Both the position numbers and the translations under genes were made by a program. This document shows positions 8,753-17,128 of a DNA stretch of 17,128 bases, one piece after another. Position 1 is the first letter of the stretch. Each line of letters opens with the position of its first letter. The stretch is from assembly GCA_004335635.1 (NCBI GenBank), contig QAXH01004986.1, positions 2,706 through 19,833 on the forward strand. Reading direction: 5' to 3'. The DNA is from Chloromonas sp. AAM2 (lineage: Eukaryota > Chlorophyta > Chlorophyceae > Chlamydomonadales > Chlamydomonadaceae). The notes below the pieces were generated by a model that searched no databases, had not been told where the DNA came from, and saw only the letters and a list, made by a program, of their open reading frames with translations.

Positions 8753-11700
8753 TCAGTACTCTGAAAAGTTTTGGTGCCCTGTGGTCTGTGCATGCTCTAC
8801 CGCCTCCTTCTCGCCCTTCAGTCCGATCTGCATGCAGACAGGCAGGATGCAGCTCAAGGCTGGGGTTGTAGACATGCATGCCATGACAAGCATGGTGCAA
8901 ATTCTGACAGCTGACACGGCTACCCTGGGCTATCCGTCAGGCTGTGGCATCAAAGGTTGTGGACACGGTAACAGCTTTGGAGCGGCAACAGCTCAGGAAC
9001 GCCCATATGGACAAACATCTGGAATGCCTGGGAGGCAGGGCAGCTGTGGACGTCACTTGCTCGGAAGGGTCTATTTGTCAGCAGCTGAACATTGAGAGCT
9101 GGTCTTATCACCCGTAGAGTGTGCTGGACTGTAATGTAATATCTGTGATGTGTGGCCGCGCCACCACAAAACCGTGAGCGGAAAGCATTTCCAGGCCCAG
9201 TACCCACTTGGCACACTCCACAGCGCAGGGTGAAGTTGGACGTGTCTGTGAACTGGCGTGCGCGATGACACGACTCGACCTGTTGCACAGCAACAGCAAA
9301 GCAGGAGTACAAGGGGTTAGAGAAAGCACCATCTCAGGTTCCCGTGAGCGGTGGTTGGTGGCCCTGCGCGCTCTCTCTTCCCCTCAGCTGGCCCTTTCAC
9401 AGCCTGATGCAATGGTCTGTGCTGACGTGAAACAATGCCATTGCTGTTCATGTCCACTCCCAGTACTGGTCGAGTCAGGAGCTCATACAGTCGACCTTGA
9501 GTTCAGACTTGCTCAAACCTCACCAGCTGTGCAGCTGCCTTCTCTATGGCTGCTGCATCGCTGCTCCCAGGCTCGTAGATGGTCATGTCCAGGTGCTCGG
9601 GCGCGCCCTCGAAGGCGCACACAGCCATTGCGTCGTAGTGAAGCCCGTCATACAGCAGCAGCACTCGCTCGCTGTACCCTGGAGGCACACACGGTCGGAT
9701 AACACTAGCGTGCATCAGCCACAGGTAAGGATGGAGTCACTGGGTGCAGCACAAAGGTGACCTGGTTTGAGTGCAAACACATATCCACATTCAGAGCAGC
9801 ACAGCTGGGTTCATCCTGCCGGCCAAACATGGAAGGCAAGACGCACACATGTCTTGTCTGCGTGTAGAGGGTTGGGAAGGGGAGAAAAGGTTGTCTGGCT
9901 GACGGCATGTGTGAGCAACTTGGGTGTACCCAGGTGGATCATGACAATGTGAGGCCGAACACTGCATCGTTTTGTTCCTGTAAGCCGTCTGCAGAAGGAC
10001 AAAACTGTGAATGTATCTTCACACGCCCAGCTACACTGTGGTATGTGTTTTCACCCTGGCCTGCGTATGTGCTTGTGCCTGTATAGTTGAGGCGCCGATG
10101 CACACGCACCTGCATCCTGCCCGTACACATCACATCTGCACGTCTGTATGTCGTAGGCTGCTATCTCGCGCCCGTAGTGTTGACACAAGATGCTCAGCTC
10201 AATGGCCCCGCCCCACTTGTCCGACTGGGAAATCCAACTGCAGAGGAAATCAGGAGAGGGGGCCAGCCAGAGTAACAGGCGAGGTCACACGTGCAGTCCT
10301 GTGAGCGCCGTTCGCGAGTCTTGTAACAAGAGCAGGGCAGGCTAGTGCGTGGAAATCAGGGTGCAAGGCCATGGGGTGACCGCCCAGGGTGTGACAGCAG
10401 ACTGCTGACGGCTGCTGCGTGGTTCAGGAGAGGCATCAGACTGCCAGCACAGCACACGTCAGGTGCACAGCGTGCCGACCCACGTGGGCAGCAGCCTGAC
10501 CCGCCCCTGTGCCCTTCACATCCCCTCCAACCCCCGTCACTTGCTCACCCTCGGACGGCCCAGGGTGCATGGCAGGTGGAGAGCAAGACCATGGTGTAAG
10601 GTATGATCAGGATCTTAGGCGGCTGAGGAAAAGGTTCAGAATGCCAGGACAGCACGTGCTGATCCACCTAAGCAGCCTTCCAACCCACCTCTCTGCCCCA
10701 TTCTCATCCCTGCCCACCCCCTTCACCTGCCCACCCTCCTGCGGCTGTGCCCGTCTCACTCACTGGCAGTACTTGTCGTTCTCCATGCCGAGGAATCCCT
10801 CGTTGAAGGCAAAGGGGTCGGACCGCACCGTCTGGGCAATGAGGCGCCGCAGCTCCGGGGCGCGACTGCGCGAGTTATCCATCACATACCCAACCTGTGT
10901 GACAGGGTGTGATAGCAGATGTGTGACATGTGGCAGCAGATGTGTGACATGGTGTGATAGCAGATGTGTGACATGGTGTGATAGCAGATGTGTGACATGT
11001 GGCAGCAGATGTGCAGCCGCTGCGGCACTGACGGCACAGGACTGTTGAACTCGTCAAATTTGAGCCGAACATCGTGCCTGGATGCTTGCTTACGCCAACC
11101 GTGCCATCGCAATGATGCGCAGTCAGACCATGCAACCCCAGGGTCATTTACAGGGCTTGCAAGATGTGTAGTACGCCCAAGATGTATGTAACGTTCACGG
11201 CTCGTGCATCGGGGTCTGCAAGGGTCTGAAGGAGGCGGAAGCAACATGTATTGCTTTTTCCCAAGCAATGACAGACTGAAATTGGCGGGAGGGAACGGTT
11301 GCCACTTTCTCTTCAAGCCACGCACCGCATTAAATAAGCACGAGTTGTCTGAGTCGATCACACGCCGCACCACCGCCCTCCCGCTGTGGTCCGTCAAAGC
11401 CACCGAGGTGGCCGCTGCCCCGCCCGCAGCCCCTGGCCCCGGCCCGGCTCTCGCAGTCCCCGTCTCCCTCACCCCACTGCCCTGCGTGCTGGCCGCCGGT
11501 CCGTGGCCATTAGTGGCAAGGCCGGAAGAGGGGGCTGCTGCGGGCCTGGCCGGCGCCTGGGATGGGGCTGGCGCGGCGCTACCAGGGACATCTGCTAGAG
11601 ATGCAGCGATGGCCATTGCCAGCTCAGCGTCTTCATCGTTATCATCTCCCTGCACGTGAATGGATAGCACCCATAGTCGACCATGCCAGCCGCGGCCAAG

Positions 11701-13555
11701 CGCATCACATCTAAGCAGAGCTCGTCCTAATCAACAGCGGTTGGGGACGTCAGCGCTGTATCCTGCAAGCCACGTGCTCGAGCTGAGGACAGTAGTGGCT
11801 TCAGCGGCCACAGAGGCTAAAATCGACAACAGAAGAATTTGGCACCAGACATGTCATAGAGATGGTTCGTCATCGCCTCCACTCAGCATGCCTTCAGTGA
11901 CCCACCGTGCCAACTGGCTGTGCGGCTGCCACAGGCGGTGGCAGCAAGACAGCGGGCTCAGGCGGTGGCGTGAGCTCAGCCTTGGCTGGGGCTGCAGATA
12001 CGGTGATGCTGTCCCCGTTGACTATCGGTAGGCTCGACAGCAGTGCGTTGGCGGGCTCATCCGGCAACTGTACGTGTGATGTGAAAGCGTGATAGTGGGT
12101 TCAGGATCAGTGGCTGGGACTGGGCCACAGTATGAAGGAGGAGGAGCAAGGACTCGTGCTGCACTGGGTTTGGATTTGTCCATCGACATGTTCACCCAAT
12201 CATTTGCACGCTGATGAGAGCGTTGTGTCGTCTCGTTTAATTGATGTGAGTGTTGTGTCACCTCGTACATATTTGAAGTCGCTGGCACGTGATTCTGTGC
12301 CTCTTTCGCCCTACTTCGGCCTCCTTTTGCATAGCCATCCATAACCTGGTCGCTGGACGCAAACGCTGGAGCGACCGGCCGTGTTGGGCAGCGGTGAGTT
12401 GTTATTCGGACCGCGGATGGACTGTTATGTCAATCATCGGATGTTGTACGCTGTATGCTGGACCTGCTTTACAGGTGCTACGCGCCCCATGGATGCCGCC
12501 CTATAAGTCCGCCAGTGCCCAGTGTGCCTGACGTGGTGAGTTCGCCATGATTGTTGTGCAGCGTTTTGTTCGTCATGGACAGTCATTGACAGTGCGTAGT
12601 CATATGATGTGCATCTCCATACCATAGGTCCATTCCACCCTGCGGCTTGGCTTGTGGTGCATAGCCGGTGCATATGTTGCAGCGCAGCATGTTCATATAT
12701 GCATGCTTGGAATGCCCGTTTGTAGTCCTTGTGCAATGCTTTTGCAGGGTGAACTGTGACTCGGACGCGGCGCAGAGATGAAGAAGATTTGGACACGACA
12801 GCAGTTGGCGTTGCTCTAGGCGGTGCTCTACGTATAGCAGGTGTTAAGCCTAGCCGGGCGTTGTGAGCGTTGTGAGCGGTGCGCCTGATTGTGCGTCCCC
12901 ATTGAGACTCATGTTTGCGTTTTTGGATCAAGTTCGGCGGAGCGAAGGGAAGCTCCAGTTGTATTATCATGTCAGGGGCATCCCCATGGTCTCATGTTGG
13001 CATGGCAAGACACAACTGCCCTTCTGGAGATATCGTTCCGAGTGGTAGTGAGCCCACTTTACATTGGCTTTGATCATGAGTGCGTCAGCCCGTGTAAATT
13101 CTTGGGAAAGTTTCAAATTCTTGCTGTTACAGCCTGTGTATGTTCCCAAGTTTGTTGGCCGGTGGTCACCCTCTGCCTGCCAACGTTGCAATTGAGCGCA
13201 CCTGGACTGGCTTGGGAGGAAAGCCCACCAACAGCTGCTGCTGCCCGGACGGCACGCCTGTCTTTGCTGCCAGCAGGTCCAAGAAATCTGCCACATTCAT
13301 GTCCGGGTTGACATCTGCCAGGCAGTGCACAAGTTGTGTGGCCAAACGGCTACTATGTACGCAGACGGCTGCCTGTCTGGCATGCTATGCGCGATTTCAA
13401 GCTGGTTGCCATGCACGGCCGACAGTGGCATCGCGTCATCCCATTACAGGCTCTGGCCATGTGTGCACAAAGTTATGGCAGAGCTGCAGAGCGTAGGTAC
13501 CTGGTAACGTTGTCTGTCCTGCGGGGCCTCGGCAGCGCAGCGTCCAACGTGACAT
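8753..13555 (-). CDS. OTU1: OTU1/YOD1-family deubiquitinase with UBX-like, OTU and C2H2 domains
   Basis: Cysteine protease that trims ubiquitin chains; family members bind Cdc48/p97 through the UBX-like domain and act in ER-associated degradation. Exons: 13501-13555, 13202-13314, 11906-12067, 11326-11649, 10764-10894, 10110-10237, 9524-9678, 9208-9279, 8753-8827; phases agree throughout and give 404 aa. The ATG at 13555 is the first Met after an in-frame TGA. Residues 1-85 form the beta-grasp domain (WTLRCRG at 4-10, QQLLVGFPPKPVQ at 44-56, SLPIVNGDSITV). Residues 112-130 look like a ubiquitin-interacting motif (DEDAELAMAIAASLAD), followed by an Ala/Pro/Gly-rich linker to about 190. In the OTU domain, IDSDNSCLFNAVGYVM carries Asp211 and nucleophile Cys214; SDKWGGAIELSIL and GQDAGYSERVLLLYDGLHYDAM carry His318. 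The C-terminal zinc finger uses Cys376, Cys379, His392 and His398 and the protein ends GHQNFSEY. All catalytic and zinc-binding residues are present, so the enzyme should be active. Confidence 0.93.
8828..9207. other. OTU1 intron 8, splits the zinc finger
   Basis: 380 bp between the CxxC half (exon 9208-9279) and the HxxxxxH half (exon 8753-8827) of the C2H2 finger. No element is recognised. Confidence 0.65.
9679..10109. other. OTU1 intron 6
   Basis: 431 bp with no coding signal that fits OTU1 and no recognised repeat or element; TG-rich near 10050-10080. Confidence 0.6.
10420..10740. repeat. Diverged duplication in OTU1 intron 5
   Basis: Two pyrimidine-rich segments, about 10420-10552 and 10632-10739, share the order GGTTCAG, (G/A)TGCCAG(C/G)ACAGCAC, AGCAGCC, a CCAACCC run, CCTGTGCCC/CTCTGCCCC, TTCACCTGCCCACCCTC-like ends. 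I judged this by eye; identity is moderate and there are gaps. The intron is 10238-10763 (526 bp). Confidence 0.5.
10897..11010. repeat. 24/21-bp minisatellite abutting the exon 5 splice acceptor of OTU1
   Basis: Five units start GTGTGACA and end GCAGAT: 10897-10920 (24 bp), 10921-10941 (21 bp), 10942-10965 (24), 10966-10989 (24), 10990-11010 (21). Two unit types alternate: GGTGTGATAGCAGAT and TGTGGCAGCAGAT. On the minus strand the last unit runs directly into CACAG, the 3' splice site of exon 10764-10894. It occupies a quarter of intron 4 (10895-11325). Confidence 0.93.
12068..13201. other. OTU1 intron 2, long intron
   Basis: At 1,134 bp this is the longest intron of OTU1; it interrupts the UBX-like domain. 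A minus-strand frame of 178 codons (12434-12970, ATG start) crosses it. Its product is basic (several Arg/His-rich stretches) and resembles nothing I know. No transposon ends, long repeats or RNA gene features were seen. Confidence 0.5.
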
Positions 13556-13829
13556 GAAGTTCGTCCCGTAACTTCTTGTGCAAGCAGCCGTAGCTGAACG
13601 CAAATCTGGCAGTCAAGTATATGCGGTCCTTGTGGTGTTCACAGCTGTCTCGCAAATGTCTTGATGTATTTGCGGCAGACACTTTTGACTTTGGAAAAAG
13701 TTACACGAAAAAACCGAATGAGGTGTCTCCTATGTTACCGGATCCTTTGCGCATCAGCAGTATGGTGATCTCGAGTTCCAATTCAATCGAACAAGCACTA
13801 AAGCCAGCAATCGTCATAGACATTTGATA
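13556..13829. promoter_or_regulatory. Divergent OTU1/HEM4 spacer, probable bidirectional promoter
   Basis: This 274-bp stretch separates the OTU1 start codon (minus strand) from the HEM4 start codon (plus strand) and must contain both 5' UTRs and at least core promoter elements. I see an A-rich run at about 13692-13715 and a TATA-like GTATATGC near 13618-13625, but no convincing TATA or CCAAT box at a fixed distance from either start. The call rests on gene arrangement, not on motifs. Confidence 0.55.
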
Positions 13830-16358
13830 ATGTCGCAAATGATTCATTTTGCTCCGCAGCCCGCAGCACTACGCCATGGCGCGCAGCATCGGTCTCATCA
13901 TGCACTCCGCGGATTGACTGGAAGGACAACTCAACACCGTGGGTCACTCTTGAATCAGAAAATCCGAAATCTCCCGCATTCGGCCCGCTGACCTACTAAC
14001 ATCAGCCTCCAGCCTCCACACTGGACCCTTCTTGCAACAAGCAAGCTCCTTGATGTCATGCCCTCCATCCTGCTATGCTGTATGCAGGAAGATCAGTGAC
14101 ATGCACGGCTCAGGCAGCCCAGCCAACAGTGGTGCTAACTCGGGAGAAGGGAAAGAACGACAAGATGATGGCAGAGCTTACAGCCCGTCAGATGAAGTGC
14201 ATTGAGTTGCCACTCATTGAGCATACACATGGAGAGGACAGGTGGGCAGTTGTGGAGTGGAAGGTGCCTATGTATCCCAAGGAAGCTGCCTCTTATCAAG
14301 CCAGATCGCCACAACCACAAACACGTGTACATCAAGGCAAGGCTTTGAATGGACTAGCAGGCATGCCCGATGGGGCCAGCATTGCAAAACCTTCGCAACT
14401 GCAGCACTTGATGCCAGTGTGCTCGTCTTGAGGACTCTGAGTGACCAAGGCTGCTAGTATGGCTCCATTTGTTTGAACCAGTACTTATCGATGAGTCTTA
14501 AAGTCGGCGAGCTCCAGATGACCAAGGCTGCTGTTATGATTCCATCACTTCAAAGGAAATGTGCATTGTCTTGATGGCACGTGTCCTACACGTACGTGGC
14601 TCTGTGTGCCTTGCCCATGTGCCCAGGCCCAAGCTGCCTGCACTGCTTCGAGAGGCGCAGCACGACTGGGTGGCCATCACTTCCCCTGAGGCTGCGGCCG
14701 TGTTCTTGGAAGCGTGGCAGGAGGCGGGAAAGCCCGAGGTGGGGCCGGCCACGGCTGGGTAAAAGAAATACAACAACGGGAAAGGCTCAACGTAGAGGCA
14801 GGCCCGGGAAAAGGCGGTTACTCTGCACATAAGCCAGCTTACTCTGCAGAAAAGCCACCGGCACACCGGGCAGCGTGGGCTGGAATGACTAGGCATGCTG
14901 GCTTAGTGGAACATTTGGAACATAGTGGAATTGATGCAGATCATGAGTGGCATGGGGCAGGAAACTGGAGGCCACCAGTTGGTCAAAGGGGCCCACAGAT
15001 CCAACCTTAGCCCTTATTGGTTACAAGCCTACAACAGCTCCACGTCCACTGCAGAGTTGCGCCCTTGTAGTCGTCACTCGTGTCCAGCGCTGGCCGCGCC
15101 CATGTCCCGCAGGTTCGCGTGGCGGTGGTGGGCACGGGCACAGGGGAGGTGCTGCGGGCCGCCGGGATCACGCCCGCCTTCACACCCTCCAAGGCCCTGG
15201 GCAAGACCATGGGGGGAGAGCTGCCACAGGTACCAGGTAAGGCCTGGGAAGAGGTCACACAGGAACACTGTTCTTTCTATCTTTCCCGCATCACCGTCCG
15301 ACTGTGTCACTATCCCTGCTTTATCATCCGCTGCTCTCACGTTTCCACCACTGCAACAGACTCGTCCTGATGATGCTAGTCTGTTGTCGCACCCACTACT
15401 TGTGCCATCATGTGTACACACAGGCGGCACCAACACAGTGTTGTACCCCGCATCGGCCAAGGCCAGCACCGACCTACAGGAAAGCTTGAAAGCGGCCGGC
15501 TGGCAGGTCAAGAGACTACACACGTATAACACGGTGAGGGCTCAATGCTAGCCTCCCTTGTGTCACCGCGTCTGCTGTTTGCCTGGTTGCCTAACCCTGC
15601 TACACTGCCTCCCAATCCTGCCTATCATGTGTGGCTTCATGTGGCCGCATCCACCTGTGTCTTCCCATGTCCCATCGTCTGGTTGTTTCCAACTCTGGCA
15701 ATCGAGCTCCATATAGCGTCTTGCCCATCCTCAGACACGGCCAAGACTGATGCTGTGTGCATGTATGTGCACGTGCATGCTGTGTGCATGTGTGTGCACG
15801 TGCATGCTGTGTGCAACAGTGTCCGTTGCCACATGTGCCTGCAGCGGGGCGTGACGGAGGTGGACCCGGACCTCCTGGCCGCCGCAGCCGTCGCTCCCAT
15901 TGTCACCTTCGGCTCCCCTTCGGCCGTCAAGGCGTGGGTGGCACTCGTGGGGCAGGCCAAGGCGCAAGAAAAGGTGAGGTTTGAGCATGACTAGCCTCAA
16001 ACAGGCCATTCATCGGTCATCAGTCGTTCTTCCTCAGGGGCAACCGTCAGTCTTGTGACTGTTTGATTCTGTCTTACGTAGCTGTTGAAGTAACTGTTGG
16101 GACTGCTGGTGCAACTCATTCCCTGACAGTCAGTCTGTTTACCAGCTCAGGCCATGGGACCCTCACAGTCAGCCTGTTTACTGTCTGCTACCCTGTTGAA
16201 TGTGCGTGCAGGCAAGCGTCTGCATTGGCATCACCTCCGCCAAGGCCTGCGCCTCCCTCGGCCTCACCAGGGTGCTCTACCCCGACGCACCCGGCATTGA
16301 GGGCTGGGTGGGCTGCGTGGAGAAGGCAGCAGCGGAACTGGGCATGGTGCCTGCTTGA
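13830..16358 (+). CDS. HEM4: Uroporphyrinogen-III synthase, plastid-targeted
   Basis: Closes hydroxymethylbilane to uroporphyrinogen III with inversion of ring D, the branch to heme, chlorophyll and siroheme; in algae the enzyme is plastidial. Exons: 13830-13938, 14088-14241, 14627-14738, 15113-15236, 15424-15533, 15845-15973, 16212-16358; all GT-AG, phases agree, 294 aa. The enzyme core starts near residue 50 (TVVLTREKGKND), continues with ELPLIEH, DWVAITSPEAA (101-111), VRVAVVGTGTGEVLRAAG (126-143), TVLYPAS, PIVTFGSPSAVKAWVA, ITSAKA and ends in GIEGWVGCVEKAAAEL, the expected two-domain order. Exon 1 encodes a His/Arg/Ser/Ala-rich, acid-free stretch joined to RRSVTCTAQA at residues 37-46, a good plastid presequence with a likely cleavage site. 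Exon 1 is inferred: an alternative start at 14075 in one continuous exon would give a much shorter N-terminus, but the 149-bp intron has good splice sites, matching phase and yields a better presequence. The gene is divergent from OTU1. Confidence 0.93.
14242..14626. other. HEM4 intron 2
   Basis: 385 bp. It contains an imperfect duplication of TGACCAAGGCTGCTAGTAT / TGACCAAGGCTGCTGTTAT at about 14441-14459 and 14519-14537. No other element is recognised. Confidence 0.65.
14739..15112. other. HEM4 intron 3
   Basis: 374 bp between the exon ending GKPE and the exon starting VRVAVVG. Purine-rich in its first half; no element is recognised. Confidence 0.6.
15750..15817. repeat. 27-bp minisatellite in HEM4 intron 5
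   Basis: The unit ATGCTGTGTGCATGTRTGTG followed by CACGTGC is present at 15750-15776 and 15777-15803 (one difference), with a partial third copy at 15804-15817. The array is almost pure alternating purine-pyrimidine and each unit holds the palindrome GCACGTGC, so it could form Z-DNA or a hairpin. Intron 5 spans 15534-15844. Confidence 0.93.
16126..16180. repeat. 16-bp direct repeat in HEM4 intron 6
   Basis: ACAGTCAGTCTGTTTA at 16126-16141 recurs as ACAGTCAGCCTGTTTA at 16165-16180 (one mismatch), upstream of the final HEM4 exon. Confidence 0.9.
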
Positions 16359-17128
16359 GCAACTGGGTGACAAGGACAGACCCTCCGCAGCAGCTCACAA
16401 AAGGATTGCTTCGCCAGGCCCCAGCTTTCCATTTTGCGAGTGAATGCGGCATAGGTAATGGCTAGTTTCGTATCTCGCAGCCTTGGTCGGTGTTATTCAG
16501 AACTTGAGCGACTGAACACAGCAGTGTTGCCAAGACCAATCCTTTGGCATAGCCGTGCTCCATCGATTTACAATGATCAGTCAATAAACAGCCTGCTTGG
16601 ACAGGGAGTTTCTGCTGTTCTGTGTGTGGCGTGTTGGAATCGCACCGACGGTGTGACACAAGCCATGTCATTACCGGACCACGTCCTTGCGGGTGGATGA
16701 CGTCTGCGTGTCCAGTATCTTGATAGTGACATGACTGACTGGCCTCAGGAATCGTTAAAAAAAGAAGTTTGCCAGTTCTGGGACAATTTGACACGTTTGT
16801 GTGGTGAGGCGTGTCCGTGACTGGAAGTGACGAGTTATGTTGATACCGTGTGCTTTCATTGAGTGAGTCACCACTGAAGTGTGTGTGTTGGTCCACAACG
16901 GGAATGGACACACACACTGTTGGTAAACGGTATTGTGTTACTTCTACTTCTGAGATAGATTGCTGACTTCTGGGACCAATGTGATGGTCCGAATGGAATG
17001 ATGTGAACTTGATTTGTGGATGTTGGTGTGGTACAGTGTCATGTGAGATTGGGATGTTGTGGTGTATATGTGTTGGTAGACGATGCGGTGCTGCCAGTAC
17101 TAGGACAGAGGCTGGGTGTGTGGGTCAG
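16359..17128 (+). other. HEM4 3' flank, TG-rich
   Basis: 770 bp after the HEM4 stop. I find no TGTAA signal; AATAAA at 16583-16588 is a weak alternative polyadenylation signal about 225 nt past the stop. From about 16780 the sequence becomes rich in TG/TTG on the plus strand, as algal 3' UTRs often are. I see no exon of another gene up to the window end, although one could begin there. Confidence 0.5.
16878..16918. repeat. Inverted repeat, 11-bp stem
   Basis: AGTGTGTGTGT (16878-16888) pairs with ACACACACACT (16908-16918) around a 19-nt loop. It is downstream of HEM4 and has no T-run, so it is not a terminator of bacterial type; it may simply be two opposing CA/TG tracts. Confidence 0.75.

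Noticed and set aside
10897..11010. Possible CRISPR-like array
   Set aside because: Units of 24 and 21 bp follow each other with no unique spacers, in a eukaryotic intron; it is a minisatellite.
11204..11659. 151-codon plus-strand Ala/Pro-rich frame
   Set aside because: It is the complement of OTU1 exon 4; the Ala/Pro richness mirrors the linker encoded on the minus strand.
16878..16918. Rho-independent terminator
   Set aside because: The stem is a CA/TG simple repeat with no G+C-rich core or T-run, and the genome is eukaryotic.
1..17128. tRNA, rRNA or virus-like genes
   Set aside because: I looked for tRNA-like cloverleaf signals, rRNA blocks, reverse transcriptase, integrase and capsid motifs on both strands and saw none convincing by eye.

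Overview
This is ordinary nuclear DNA of a green alga, most likely of the Chlamydomonadales/Volvocales. Genes are broken into many short GC-rich exons (about 55-370 bp) with GT-AG introns of 120-1,250 bp. The introns are full of CA/TG microsatellites and minisatellites. One gene has a Chlamydomonas-style plastid presequence and another an Arg-rich mitochondrial presequence. I cannot name the genus; Haematococcus or a Chlamydomonas relative would fit, but that is a guess.

Three spliced protein-coding genes account for nearly all convincing coding signal. I built each by matching splice sites, codon phase and family motifs exon by exon. (1) Minus strand, 7934 down past the left edge: ATM1/ABCB7-type mitochondrial ABC half-transporter. 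Sixteen exons in the window give 658 codons, from the presequence through the transmembrane domain, Walker A and Q-loop. The ABC signature, Walker B and H-loop lie outside the window. (2) Minus strand, 13555 to 8753: OTU1/YOD1-type deubiquitinase, nine exons, 404 aa. It has an N-terminal UBX-like beta-grasp domain, a probable ubiquitin-interacting motif, a low-complexity linker, an OTU catalytic domain with an intact Asp/Cys/His set, and a C-terminal C2H2 zinc finger. (3) Plus strand, 13830 to 16358: uroporphyrinogen-III synthase (HEM4/UROS), seven exons, 294 aa, with a plastid transit peptide on its own first exon.

Layout from left to right: a (CA)n tract and ATM1 introns and exons (1-7934); an 818-bp spacer (7935-8752) holding the ATM1 upstream region and the OTU1 3' side; OTU1 (8753-13555); a 274-bp divergent spacer that probably serves as promoter for both OTU1 and HEM4; HEM4 (13830-16358); and a TG-rich 3' flank (16359-17128). 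ATM1 (export of a glutathione-linked product for cytosolic Fe-S assembly) and HEM4 (tetrapyrrole ring closure) both belong to iron/heme metabolism. OTU1 acts in ubiquitin/Cdc48 quality control. There is no sign that the three work as a unit.

I found no new multi-gene system. The points most worth a second look are the ubiquitin-interacting motif in OTU1, an unexplained ORF-bearing, less GC-rich block inside ATM1 intron 7, a minisatellite that runs into a splice acceptor, and a short dispersed repeat shared by two ATM1 introns.
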